DNA of 64,000 bases from positions 49,851,001 through 49,915,000 of the forward strand of contig CM060883.1 of assembly GCA_030762935.1 (NCBI GenBank). Direction: 5' to 3'. A program made the translations under genes and the position numbers. Of this stretch, positions 45,355 through 57,229 are shown piece after piece (the stretch's first letter is position 1; each line of letters begins with the position of its first letter). Source of the DNA: Hymenopus coronatus (lineage: Eukaryota; Arthropoda; Insecta; Mantodea; Hymenopodidae). Under the pieces are notes generated by a model. It was not told where the DNA came from and made no database searches. It saw nothing but the letters and a program-made list of their open reading frames with translations.

Positions 45355-48300
45355 CTGCTTATAGATTAAATATGGGTTGGTACAGATTAGGTGTAGGCTG
45401 AATGTAAGCTAGTAAAGGCTAAATATAGGCTGCTTATAGGCTAAATATAGGCTAGTAAAGGCTGCTTGTAGGCTAGTGTAGGCTAGGTAAAGGCTGGTAT
45501 AGGCTAGTAAAGGCTGCTTATATGCTAGCATAGGCTGTTATTGGCTGGAATAGGCTAGTAAAGGCTGCTTGTAGGCTAGCAAAGGCTGGTATAGGCTAGT
45601 AAAGGCTGCTTAAAGGCTGGTATAGGCTAGCAAAGGCTGGTATAGGCTAGTAAAGGCTGCTTAAAGGCTGGTATAGGCTAGTAAAGGCTGCTTATAGGCT
45701 GGTATAGGCTAGTAAAGGCTGCTTATAGGCTGGTATAGGCTAGCTTAAAGGCTGGTATAGGCTAGTAAAGGCTGCTTATAGGCTGCTATAGGCTAGTAAA
45801 GGCTGCTTATAGGCTGGTATAGGCTAGTAAAGGCTGCTTAAAGGCTGGTATAGGCTGGTAAAGGCTGCTTGTAGGCTAGCAAAGGCTGGTATAGGCTAGT
45901 AAAGGCTGCTTAAAGGCTGGTATAGGCTAGCTTAAAGGCTGGTATAGGCTAGTAAAGGCTGCTTATAGGCTGCTATAGGCTAGTAAAGGCTGCTTAAAGG
46001 CTGGTATAGGCTAGCTTAAAGGCTGGTATAGGCTAGTAAAGGCTGCTTATAGGCTGCTATAGGCTAGTAAAGGCTGCTTATAGGCTGGTATAGGCTAGTA
46101 AAGGCTGCTTAAAGGCTGGTATAGGCTGGTAAAGGCTGCTTAAAGGCTGGTATAGGCTAGTAAAGGCTGCTTAAAGGCTGGTATAGGCTGGTAAAGGCTG
46201 CTTAAAGGCTGGTATAGGCTGGTAAAGGCTGCTTAAAGGCTGGTATAGGCTAGTAAAGGCTGCTTAAAGGCTGGTATAGGCTGGTAAAGGCTGCTTGTAG
46301 GCTAGCAAAGGCTGGTATAGGCTAGTAAAGGCTGCTTAAAGGCTGGTATAGGCTAGCAAAGGCTGGTATAGGCTAGTAAAGGCTGCTTAAAGGCTGGTAT
46401 AGGTTAGTAAAGGCTGCTTATAGGCTGCTATAGGCTAGTAAAGGCTGCTTATAGGCTGGTATAGGCTAGTAAAGGCTGCTTAAAGGCTGGTATAGGCTGG
46501 TAAAGGCTGCTTAAAGGCTGGTATAGGCTAGTAAAGGCTGCTTATAGGCTGGTATAGGCTAGCAAAGGCTGCTTATAGGCTGGTATAGGCTAGTAAAGGC
46601 TGCTTAAAGGCTGGTATAGGCTGGTATAGGCTAGTAAAGGCTGCTTAAAGGCTGGTATAGGCTGGTATAGGCTAGTAAAGGCTGCTTATAGGCTAGTAAA
46701 GGCTGCTTATAGGCTGGTATAGGCTAGTAAAGGCTGCTTAAAGGCTGGTATAGGCTGGTAAAGGCTGCTTGTAGGCTAGCAAAGGCTGGTATAGGCTAGT
46801 AAAGGCTGCTTAAAGGCTGGTATAGGCTAGCTTAAAGGCTGGTATAGGCTAGTAAAGGCTGCTATAGGCTAGTAAAGGCTGATTATAGGCTGGTATAGGC
46901 TAGTAAAGGCTGCTTAAAGGCTGGTATAGGCTGGTAAAGGCTGCTTGTAGGCTAGCAAAGGCTGGTATAGGCTAGTAAAGGCTGCTTAAAGGCTGGTATA
47001 GGCTAGTAAAGGCTGCTTATAGGCTGCTATAGGCTAGTAAAGGCTGCTTAAAGGCTGGTATAGGCTAGCTTAAAGGCTGGTATAGGCTAGTAAAGGCTGC
47101 TTATAGGCTGCTATAGGCTAGTAAAGGCTGCTTATAGGCTGGTATAGGCTAGTAAAGGCTGCTTAAAGGCTGGTATAGGCTGGTAAAGGCTGCTTAAAGG
47201 CTGGTATAGGCTGGTAAAGGCTGCTTAAAGGCTGGTATAGGCTAGTAAAGGCTGCTTAAAGGCTGGTATAGGCTGGTAAAGGCTGCTTGTAGGCTAGCAA
47301 AGGCTGGTATAGGCTAGTAAAGGCTGCTTAAAGGCTGGTATAGGCTAGCAAAGGCTGGTATAGGCTAGTAAAGGCTGCTTAAAGGCTGGTATAGGCTAGT
47401 AAAGGCTGCTTATAGGCTGCTATAGGCTAGTAAAGGCTGCTTATAGGCTGGTATAGGCTAGTAAAGGCTGCTTAAAGGCTGGTATAGGCTGGTAAAGGCT
47501 GCTTAAAGGCTGGTATAGGCTAGTAAAGGCTGCTTATAGGCTGGTATAGGCTAGCAAAGGCTGCTTATAGGCTGGTATAGGCTAGTAAAGGCTGCTTAAA
47601 GGCTGGTATAGGCTGGTATAGGCTAGTAAAGGCTGCTTAAAGGCTGGTATAGGCTGGTATAGGCTAGTAAAGGCTGCTTATAGGCTAGTAAAGGCTGCTT
47701 ATAGGCTGGTATAGGCTAGTAAAGGCTGCTTAAAGGCTGGTATAGGCTGGTAAAGGCTGCTTGTAGGCTAGCAAAGGCTGGTATAGGCTAGTAAAGGCTG
47801 CTTAAAGGCTGGTATAGGCTAGCTTAAAGGCTGGTATAGGCTAGTAAAGGCTGCTATAGGCTAGTAAAGGCTGATTATAGGCTGGTATAGGCTAGTAAAG
47901 GCTGCTTAAAGGCTGGTATAGGCTGGTAAAGGCTGCTTGTAGGCTAGCAAAGGCTGGTATAGGCTAGTAAAGGCTGCTTAAAGGCTGGTATAGGCTAGCT
48001 TAAAGGCTGGTATAGGCTAGTAAAGGCTGCTTATAGGCTGCTATAGGCTAGTAAAGGCTGCTTATAGGCTGGTATAGGCTAGTAAAGGCTGCTTAAAGGC
48101 TGGTATAGGCTGGTAAAGGCTGCTTAAAGGCTGGTATAGGCTGGTAAAGGCTGCTTAAAGGCTGGTATAGGCTAGTAAAGGCTGCTTAAAGGCTGGTATA
48201 GGCTGGTAAAGGCTGCTTGTAGGCTAGCAAAGGCTGGTATAGGCTAGTAAAGGCTGCTTAAAGGCTGGTATAGGCTAGTAAAGGCTGCTTATAGGCTGCT

Positions 48301-49134
48301 ATAGGCTAGTAAAGGCTGCTTATAGGCTGGTATAGGCTAGTAAAGGCTGCTTAAAGGCTGGTATAGGCTGGTAAAGGCTGCTTAAAGGCTGGTATAGGCT
48401 AGTAAAGGCTGCTTATAGGCTGGTATAGGCTAGCAAAGGCTGCTTATAGGCTGGTATAGGCTAGTAAAGGCTGCTTAAAGGCTGGTATAGGCTGGTATAG
48501 GCTAGTAAAGGCTGCTTAAAGGCTGGTATAGGCTGGTATAGGCTAGTAAAGGCTGCTTATAGGCTAGTAAAGGCTGCTTATAGGCTGGTATAGGCTAGTA
48601 AAGGCTGCTTAAAGGCTGGTATAGGCTGGTAAAGGCTGCTTGTAGGCTAGCAAAGGCTGGTATAGGCTAGTAAAGGCTGCTTAAAGGCTGGTATAGGCTA
48701 GCTTAAAGGCTGGTATAGGCTAGTAAAGGCTGCTATAGGCTAGTAAAGGCTGATTATAGGCTGGTATAGGCTAGTAAAGGCTGCTTAAAGGCTGGTATAG
48801 GCTGGTAAAGGCTGCTTGTAGGCTAGCAAAGGCTGGTATAGGCTAGTAAAGGCTGCTTAAAGGCTGGTATAGGCTAGCAAAGGCTGGTATAGGCTAGTAA
48901 AGGCTGCTTAAAGGCTGGTATAGGCTAGTAAAGGCTGCTTATAGGCTGCTATAGGCTAGTAAAGGCTGCTTATAGGCTGGTATAGGCTAGTAAAGGCTGC
49001 TTAAAGGCTGGTATAGGCTGGTAAAGGCTGCTTAAAGGCTGGTATAGGCTAGTAAAGGCTGCTTATAGGCTGGTATAGGCTAGCAAAGGCTGCTTATAGG
49101 CTGGTATAGGCTAGTAAAGGCTGCTTATAGGCTG
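45355..49134. repeat. 3.8-kb AGGCT minisatellite with higher-order structure
   Basis: Built of 10-11-bp modules that all begin AGGCT, usually combined into a 31-bp unit of the types aggctggtat, aggctagtaa, aggctgcttaa. The left 100 bp is degenerate (gattaaatatgggttggtac) while the rest is very uniform. Rare variants recur in step: aaggctgattata near 46879, 47871 and 48750; tagcaaaggctgctta near 46560, 47552, 48431 and 49081. TAG triplets close all frames quickly, so it is not coding. It ends abruptly at a SINE fragment. Confidence 0.98.
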
Positions 49135-49227
49135 CCTGATAGGCATCTGAGCAAATTGACACCCAATTTAGAGTGCGACGCTGAGAACCATAGCAGTTAA
49201 AGAGCGTCCATAAATAACACGCCATTT
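49134..49227 (+). mobile_element. SINE S2 fragment (3' half) abutting the minisatellite
   Basis: Shares cccaatttagagtgcgacgc, ttaaagagcgtccataaata and cgccattt with the complete S2 SINE at 55739-55982. Its first bases (gcctgatag) coincide with the last minisatellite unit. Confidence 0.8.
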
Positions 49228-50250
49228 ACACTTATTTATGAGTGTTTCATAACCTTGTAAACTTTGTTAGTGCTATTGAAAACCCAATGAAGGAACAAGA
49301 GACTGCAACTGTTTAAAGATGCGTGCAAAACACCTCAAAATGAACTTGTGGACTGTATGCTCATTGTATGCAGAGAAATAATAACACAAGAAATTCTAAG
49401 CGCGCATTATTTTGCTATTAAGTCGGGCAAAATTACAGGTCATGTAACAATTGGTGATTTGATTGTGAAGGTAGATACGCACTTTGTGGCTCTGTTGTGG
49501 AGAGATTGCTGATTTTGTACGTAGAAGGGAAATAAGGGAGTACACTGAGCTAAAGTGATAGATTAGATTAGAAAGCATTCTGTAGGTTCGTTTAGGCCAA
49601 GAAGCCACTGAACATCGAACTATGTTTAATACTATGGGGGGGAAACAACGTATAAAGCTCTAGTGCTTTAAGTATGGGTTACAAAAACAACAGAATAGAC
49701 ACATAATCATAGCATTTGCTTTTGAGGACTATACGCCACTGCACTATAATTAATGTGCTCTGTAAAAGCATATGTACTTCTTTTTTCTTTTTTTTTTCTT
49801 GCATGCATATAAAACAGAGAGTATCAAAACTAGTATTAAAATGCATAAATAAATATCATTTCATTATATGTAACACTGATGTAATGTCAGATGATAGTTT
49901 TCTAATTATCGACATAATAGTTACTACTACTACTACTATAAAACTAAAATATGATTATTGTATTATGTGCTCTTCATAAATGTCAACAAATTACAATACA
50001 TATTTACAAATATGTTATAGAATTTCCAATGCAAAAATTTACAATTATGTGCTAGAGTGTAAAATATCAAAGCATTAGGCTTTACAGACCTTGTGTCATT
50101 ACTAAATACTAAAAAAATTCATTTGACACATTCGTGCAAGTCAAAGTATACATCAGTTTAATTTTAATATAAAACACACACACACGCACTAATATACATA
50201 AAATGCAATACATTATAATACTTATAAATACAATGATTATTAACGGTATT
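49228..50250. other. Intergenic AT-rich DNA; short family A fragment at 49515-49565
   Basis: The fragment agaagggaaataagggagta matches family A antisense. 49700-50250 may be the 3' UTR of the antisense LINE fragment that follows, but this is not demonstrable here. No gene seen. Confidence 0.5.
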
Positions 50251-50835
50251 GTTAGAGAGATTTGTCACTTAAATATTCATCTACAGAGTAAAATGATTTA
50301 TTGCAAAGGTACTGCTTAAGAGAAGCCTTAAAAGCCCTGAAATTCCCAAATTTTCTTTGAGATTACTGGGGAGAGCATTAAATATCTTGATTGTTTCATA
50401 ATATACACCTTTCTGAAAGCAACGAAGATTGGCATTGGGACGATGAATATATCCCTTTTGTCTAGTATTAATGTTATGAATTTCCATGTTTGTTATAAAA
50501 CTATGTCGATTAACTCCATAGAAATTTAAAATGGACAATATATAAACACAAGGTAACGTGAGTATGTCCAATTTTTAAAATAGTTCTTTGCATGACTGTC
50601 TGCTATAAGCATTACAGATTATTCGTATAGCTTTCTTCTATATCCGGAATATGCCCCAGAATATTATTCCATACTCGATGATGGAGTTAAAGTAGGCAAA
50701 ATACACCAATTTAAGTGTATCGATTGAGTGAAATTTAACCAGTGCACGGAGAGCATAACATGCTGAGTTAAGTTTAGGTGTGATGTAGCTAATATGTGAC
50801 TTCCAGTCCAAATGCTTAGCTGCTTTCCATCTGAT
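50250..50835 (-). pseudogene. LINE ORF2 C-terminal fragment, second LINE family
   Basis: On the minus strand: YALRALVKFHSIDTLKLVYF then EYGIIFWG (RT thumb region), KAIRIICNAYSRQSC, LDILTLPCVYI, HNINTRQKGYIHRPNANL, and QKGVYYETIKIFNALPSNLK. This is the widespread arthropod jockey/CR1-like LINE C terminus. Stops and frameshifts break it. It is unrelated to LINE copies 1-3, as it has no RNase H. Confidence 0.82.
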
Positions 50836-50895
50836 TGAAATTCGTTTCTTTGCATGACCAGGAGAGAAAAGCTAAAGATTTTAACACTGAAACCA

Positions 50896-50955
<60 letters not shown>

Positions 50956-51458
50956 TCTCAGAAATGGACAATTCCACCAAAAAATGTATATGACATAAAA
51001 TGTGTGTTTTAACGAGATCTACCTTTACTTTTGTATAGTAAGCTTTTGCCTATCTTCTGATGTACCGGTTATGCAAAAATCATCCAGAATGAAGAGGCAT
51101 TCACAGGAAATTATTAGAAAATTAAGATATATATTTCATTTAGCATATAAATATCTTTAATATAAGGCATTTTAATCAAAATCGTTACAGCTAGTTTTGA
51201 GAAAATCAAATGTTCGAAACTTTTTTCCATGTAAGGGGTAGTTTGGGGTGGGGGATTTTCCTCAAAATCTTCGTATCGTATCCTTGGAAGATACCAAGTT
51301 TGTATTTTGCCGACTTTTCGTTTTTGAGTTATCGTGTTCTCAGACACTCACACATACACAAGGACTTTTTTTTTAATGTTTTTTTTGGATTCAGTGGGCC
51401 CCAAAACATGTATTCGAATGTTTTAGTGAAATACAATACCTTCTCTATCTACTAAGTT
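50829..51458 (-). repeat. Family A repeat, 5' two thirds
   Basis: Antisense; from ttcgtttctttgcatgacca to taccttctctatctacta at the hairpin end. Contains an (AAT)n microsatellite at 50899-50955. Confidence 0.88.
50899..50955. repeat. (AAT)n microsatellite inside family A
   Basis: About 19 units within the antisense family A copy, at the point where other copies read ccaatarcaaggaata. Confidence 0.95.
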
Positions 51459-51494
51459 CTTGGACATGTTTGCTAGAGGAAAGTAACAATCTGG

Positions 51495-51835
51495 TAACAC
51501 ACAACTTTCTTTACCTGTTCTGCTAACAAATTATTCTTGCAAAATATGCTTTTATCTACATCATGCTAAACATATATCGAGATAAAAATTGCCTTATTAC
51601 TTGCTTCCTTTTAAGCAGAGGGAGATACAGGAATACATTAGGCTAAAGCGAAAGTCAAATATTACAAAAGCTGATCGTTATGTGAAACAAAGTTCGGTTC
51701 CCTTTGCGTTGCCAGGAGTAAAAGAAAATAGATGAAACGAAAGTTCATTTCCCGTTTGCAAAAATGTGGAATGATTTAAAATTGAAAGCAATAACAAGGA
51801 ATTTCTTGGAAAATGTTTATAAAAATGTTATGCAG
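51495..51835 (-). repeat. Family A repeat, 3' third
   Basis: Antisense; caactttctttacctgttct through ctacatcatgct to aacaaggaatttcttgg. Lies next to the preceding antisense copy in the same orientation. Confidence 0.82.
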
Positions 51836-51870
51836 TGTTGAAGATACTGTTCTGTATCCTGGTTTACCCA

Positions 51871-52115
51871 CCGTGGCCGAGTGGTTAGACCACTCGCCTC
51901 TCATCTAAGCGTTCATTCCTAGGCGACCGCAAGTAAGATTTGTGGTGGACAAAGCGGCGCAGGGGCGGGTTTTCTCTGGTTTGCCCCGCAACGATTGTGA
52001 GTCCGCGGAGAGCTACAGCACGTTTTGGCCTATTCTGATAGATGTCGTGGAAACCGTTGAATGACGTCCTGGAACGAGAAAACCAGCGCTTTTATAGCAG
52101 ATTTTTTTTTTGTAG
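51871..52115 (+). mobile_element. tRNA-derived SINE (family S1)
   Basis: A box TGGCCGAGTGG at 51874-51884, then ctcgcctctcatctaagc, gatttgtggtggacaaagcg and a T-rich end near 52110. Possibly fused with a different 3' part (gtcgtggaaaccgttgaatg). Confidence 0.8.
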
Positions 52116-52286
52116 AAAGTATTTGTTTAGAGTAATAACAAAATATTTCGGAAATACATAGAAATATGGACATAATTAGCACAGTGGTATTTATTACACA
52201 CATAAAAACCTAAGGCAGAAGCGAAATTCGAACTTGGAACCTTTTTGTTAGAAATCACCGCCCTAACCATTCGTACACAAAACACG

Positions 52287-52475
52287 GTCGCGCCGTGGCC
52301 GAGTGGTTAGACCACCGGGTTGGATCCCAATCGCCCGCAAGTGGGATTTGTGGTGGACGAAGCGGGTTTTCTGCGGGTTCTCCGGTTTCCCCCGCCACTC
52401 ATTTCACCAATTGCTCCATCATTACCTTTCCTATCATCCATTTCGCTTGCATTTCAATTTTAAACTTTGTATTAA
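52287..52475 (+). mobile_element. tRNA-derived SINE (family S1)
   Basis: A box TGGCCGAGTGG at 52296-52306, B box-like GGTTGGATCCC at 52318, body gtgggatttgtggtggacga, ggttctccggtttcccccgc and ccaattgctcc. Best preserved S1 copy in the window. Confidence 0.85.
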
Positions 52476-52820
52476 AGTTTTAGAAAGCCAATATTAATAA
52501 AGTGGAATTCTGGTATATTGAGGTGAAAACCCACTTCACCTGAATAGCGTCCCTGCAAGGTGTTCCCCACCTGTCCATTTTCGGGCATGCAGGGCATTGC
52601 AGCCGAGAGTTACTACGTAAAAGCAAACATAGTCTACCAGCATTATTTTATTATTATGTCACTCTCTTCAATGGCAATTATTTTATTGTGAATGGAGATC
52701 GTTGATACCCCCATTGAGCATTTTATTTTTAAAATTGGTTCTTCCATAGGCCCTCAGTTATGCCAGATGCAGAGTCACATATACTTCCTTTAGCTTTGTT
52801 TATATACGCTAAAAGGTGGC

Positions 52821-53400
52821 CAGGGGCGGATCCAGAATACTAATAAGACTGGAGCCAAGAAAACTCATAATGTTGTACAACACAAATTACATGTCATGAA
52901 TAACTTATTTAACCCATAAAAACAACAGCAACGATAATAGTAATATATTGCTGTTATTATTGATTATAATTATATATATGATCATCACTATTATACATTT
53001 TGGTGCGTGAAGTTTAAAGTATGACATAGTCAAAAGCTTACATTAGATGTACGTCAACTGCAAGCGTCACTGATGTTTTCGAGCGAACTTCTCGGTGACT
53101 TCTTTAGATTCAATCGATGTTAAGATGAATGTGAAGTAACACCACCTTTGAGCAGACCTGCACCCATGGTGGATGGCAGAGATGTCTTTACTCTTCTCAA
53201 GATAGGAAATGGTCTTTCTGCCGAACAAGTTGTCACTAGTAGCATAGCAAGAAGATGAAGCAGGCACTCAATGTTCGGAAATTTGTAATAGCCACTCCTA
53301 GAGCACTTTCTACAAATGTTGTTGGCTTGTTTTTTATGGGTATAGTGATCCACGAAAACCCCGAGAAACAACATGGGTCGGCGACGGTAATCTCACCCAC
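52821..53400 (-). pseudogene. hAT transposon 3' fragment with transposase C terminus
   Basis: The edge CAGGGGCGGATCCAGAATAC at 52821 has the form of a hAT terminal inverted repeat. On the minus strand (53374-53067) the frame reads KFPNIECLLHLLAMLLVTTC then SAERPFPILRRVKTSLPSTM, the C-terminal dimerisation region of hAT transposases (usually SxxAERxFSxLxRIKTxLRSTM). A frameshift near 53160 leads to SIESKEVTEKFARK. The other end and the catalytic core are absent. Confidence 0.85.
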
Positions 53401-55320
53401 GACCTCCCGAATGTTGCTCAGACGAAACGCCTGACCCCTAGCTTAGTCTGCAGGGCATTGCTTTTTAATCTTCTTTTGAACTTCCAGTTGATCCACTCAA
53501 CACTGGTACACTGCCACAACTGTGCTACTACACTGTGCAATTAATTTACGTGGAACTTTATGGTCTATTCGTCTTCTTTTCGGACAGATTCCTGCATCAA
53601 GCAACACCCTTCCCCCTTTCTACAAGCCTTAGCCGAAAAGAATACCTAATATACTTAACCTAAATTTCCAGGCTTATTCATTATTTAAGCTGATATGTCA
53701 ATAGTACCTCTGTCATTGACAGCAAATAAACACCAAAACGTTCCAAAATATGTCTTCATTGCACACTTTTACTCCTTCAACGACATGGACGTGATTTGAC
53801 GTCCTGTGCATGATTGTTAAGTAACCATTTTGCCATCGGATAACATAGGAGGTCCATTAAATAATACCTACAAACCTCGACCTCTGGGTTTATGTACATG
53901 CGGAGTGGCTAATCTATCAAACCAAGGATTGCGGTCAAAATGTATCTTATGCATTCAAGAGAAGCTGTGGAAAAGGACGGGGATGACCGGACTAAAGCAA
54001 TCGGTGCTCGGATGCTGACGGGTTTCGATTGAATGCAACTCGTACATGAATTTTACTATATTTTTTTTTTTTTTTTTTGTAAAAAAAATCACTCACACCA
54101 TTCCCAGCACTATAAGACCAGATGATACTGGAGCTATCATATGTCTGTATGGCTGCGTGGTGTAAGGCATGATATATGAAAGTGGGTCATAGTTGAAGGT
54201 TATTAAAATGTATTTTTAACGCCTCACTTCCATTATTAGGCACCCTTGAATGAACTATATTAATTATTTATATTATAACTATAATATAATTATTTATAAT
54301 TAAATTCATTGCGTTCTACGAGATATATCTGATGCATCACCAACTTAGATTCTCTATTTTGTTTTAAATAATAGCCACTAACCAAAAGAACCGCAATCAA
54401 TACATAATTCTGGAAGGATTTTCAAATTCCTGAAAATGTTTTAGCATTTTCTATCTCGAACTGTCGTATTCAAGGAAGTACAAAGGGAGATTTTCGCTGT
54501 CTAAGTTGTCGTCAGCGAAATTCAAGAGTTCCACAATATGTCATTCAATCCGTAAGTCTAAAGAGGACTTGTTTATTTTTATCCTCCTCTCCATGCTATG
54601 TCTTAATACATAACCTATACCCATCGTCTAAGTGAGGCTCTTGCCCCTTAACATTGTCAAGTTCATTTCATTTTGTAAGAGCGGCTTATACAGGGTGAGA
54701 GGTAAATAAGTGCAAATAATTTGATATAGAGAGCAATACGAATAACACATAAGTGTATCTCATTTTGTCCGCTTACTAATAGCATTGTCATAAACGAGTC
54801 ACAAATTTCAGGACTACTGTGTATAGAACGACCCTGAGTTATATCTCTGCTGTGTTTACAAACATCACCCCAAGGCAGGACGCAGGACAGAGGTGAGTCA
54901 ACCGTGTGACTTGTTGCGTAAACAACCAACGTCTGAGAAGGGAATAATAGTCATCCTAAAACGTCGTGAAATTTTCCATGAGCATAACGTTAGAAACTAG
55001 CGAAAAAACTGCAAGTATTGGATCATCATACCGTCCTCAAACGCTGATACAAATATTATTGCTCTTATTTATCTCCCATCTGTATATTGAATGTTTTATT
55101 TGATCATCTAAGAGTTTTAAATAACCAACACCGCTAGTAGCTCACACCTCAGAACTATCAACCATATAGAGAGAAAAACAACATTGCTTTGTTTTGCTCA
55201 CATCCGAAAGTGCAGCTACATCTATTGCACACAGAAATAGTACAATTTTTATAATAATTTCTCTGTTTTTTGTAATATTTAGTATTATACCTACAAACTA
55301 AGATCTGGCCTATATTCATA
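53400..55320. other. Intergenic DNA, nothing recognised
   Basis: AT-rich, with a poly(T) tract at 54060-54079. Short ORFs have no recognisable domains. No transposon ends identified. Confidence 0.55.
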
Positions 55321-55476
55321 AATGTTTACTTTCTTTCTCATGTGGTACAAAACTCCTAGTAGGTACAGAAGGCATTGTATTCTACCTGCAAATTCGATAA
55401 TGAGATTTCACTGGAAATATAAGTTTTGAGGACCTCTAAATAAAAACAATTTTTAGAAAAATATTCATGTGTGTGT

Positions 55477-55492
55477 GAGAGAGAGTGAGAGT

Positions 55493-55534
<42 letters not shown>
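55477..55534. repeat. (GA)n microsatellite within family A
   Basis: Slightly interrupted GA run at the site where other family A copies carry GT repeats. Confidence 0.95.
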
Positions 55535-55539
<5 letters not shown>

Positions 55540-55738
55540 AAGTTGGTTAAGTAGTAAACTTGATTCTGTATTTTCCAAGATACGACACGAAGATTTTCAG
55601 AAAAACCCACCCCAAACTATCCTTTATATGGAACATTTTTCAAAATTTTTGATTTTCTAAACAATGGCTCAAAGGATTTTCATTAAAACGCTGTAAATAT
55701 TGTATATATATGTTTATTTATTTTATACTGAAAATAGA

Positions 55739-55982
55739 CGCCCTCCGTGGCGTAATGGTTTCCATGCTTACTTCATATACCCAAGGTCGATGGCTTTTTT
55801 CGGGTATAAAAATCCTTAGGAAGGGAAGCAAAGCCGTTGGTCTCGTGTCGTAGATTTACGGCACGTAAAAGAACCTCAAGCCTGATAGAGAGGCCTCTGA
55901 GGAAAATTAAGCGGTCTTTCACGCCCAATTTAGAATGGGACGCTGAGTTAAAGAGCGTCCATAAATAACGCGCCATTTCTAT
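55739..55982 (+). mobile_element. tRNA-derived SINE (family S2), complete
   Basis: A box TGGCGTAATGG at 55748-55758, B box-like GGTCGA near 55785, body tcgtgtcgtagatttacggc, gcacgtaaaagaacctcaag and gcctctgaggaaaattaagc, 3' part cgctgagttaaagagcgtcc. Unrelated to S1 beyond the tRNA head. Inserted in a family A copy, so S2 moved after that copy was in place. Confidence 0.85.
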
Positions 55983-56514
55983 TTCTTTACGTAGCAAATA
56001 AAATGTATATCCTGAATTTCCTGGGCGTAGCCTCCGAAGTGCATTTTGAGTGACTTGCATAACTGGTAAACCATAAGGTATAGGCAAAAATTCATTACAC
56101 AAAAAATATAGACCTCTTTAAATCACATTATGTCATACAGTTTTTTTATTTATTATTTTTATGTGTAGAGCTAAGTATCTCCGAGACATTCTAAGTTATT
56201 GATTTCAATTTTAAAATAGTTAAACTTTCCTGAAAATGGAAGTTTCATTCGTTTCATTTCTGCTTTGTTTTACTCCTGGCCATGGAAAGAGAACTGCATT
56301 TAAATGACAATCGCAAGGCGGCAGCTTTAAACAGATTTGACGGTCGCTTTAGCCTGTGTACTCCCTTATTTCCCTTCTACTATACGGAGCTAAGTAATAA
56401 GACCATATCCGGTAATATTTATCTTGATTAGCATGATTTTAACGAAATCTTTTGTAAGAATAGTGTGTTTGCAAAACAGATAAAGAAAGTCATGTGAATG
56501 GATCAGATAAGGCT

Positions 56515-57226
56515 TTTTATTCCTTTTTACCTTCTCTAGTACGTATGTATAGTAGGTAGAAAAAGGAATTAAACTCTATCCAAAATTTCGATTCCGATTT
56601 CATCGGCTATAAATATTTTGAGGACCCCTGAGTAAAACTAATTTTTAGAAAAAGGTCCTTGTCTTGTGTGTGTGTTTCTGTGAACATCATAACTCAAACA
56701 AAAAGTCGGTTATGTACCAAACTTGGTATAGGCAATAGCTTCCAAGGTGCAACATGAAGATTTTCAAGGAACTCCTCCTACCCCAAAGTACCCTTGGTAT
56801 AGAATATTTTTTACAATTTTAAATTTTCTCAAAAATAACGATTTTGCTCAAAATGCCATATATTAAATATACTCAGAAGAGAAATAAAATATTTTGTTGT
56901 GAATAGCTTCTGCTTGTCTGGTAAATCTCAAGAAATAGACAAACTGTTACTACACAAAAAATGCAGACCTCGTTAAAACACACAATTTATATCAAATTCA
57001 GTTTTGTTTGTGGAGCTAATCGTTTCCGAGATATTTCTTGCTTTTGATTTAAACTTACCAATACTTATACTTTTCTTAAATGAGAAGTCGTCATTCGTTT
57101 TTCATTTTTTCATTCCTGATTTCGCAAATTGAGCGAATTTAAGGCCTTCACATAGCGACCAGTATTGAGTCTCGTTTTAGCCTTTCTGTCCCTACAAGGA
57201 AATGAGTAATAAGATCATTTCTGCTA
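56515..57226 (+). repeat. Family A repeat, 3' end missing
   Basis: Diverged start (taccttctctagtacgtatg), body to atcatttctgctaatgt, where the next copy begins. Same truncation point as the copy at 39831-40600. Confidence 0.85.
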
Positions 57227-57229
57227 ATG

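Larger units (their letters stand above)
55325..56510 (+). repeat. Family A repeat interrupted by a SINE
   Basis: The first part at 55325-55725 (tttactttctttctcatgtg, gatttcactggaaatataag) and the second at 55983-56510 (gcaaataaaatgtatatcct to gaaagtcatgtgaatgg..cagataagg) are contiguous parts of one copy split by the S2 SINE. Contains a (GA)n run at 55477-55534. Confidence 0.88.

Noticed and set aside
45355..49134. Minisatellite as a CRISPR array or coding repeat
   Set aside because: There are no unique spacers between the units, the unit is a nested 10-bp motif, and TAG stops close every frame. The genome is eukaryotic.
52296..52330. tRNA-like A and B boxes as a tRNA gene (also at 19371-19417, 38140, 51874 and 55748)
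   Set aside because: The tRNA-like heads are followed by shared non-tRNA bodies and occur as dispersed copies with drifted B boxes and no cloverleaf, so they are SINEs.
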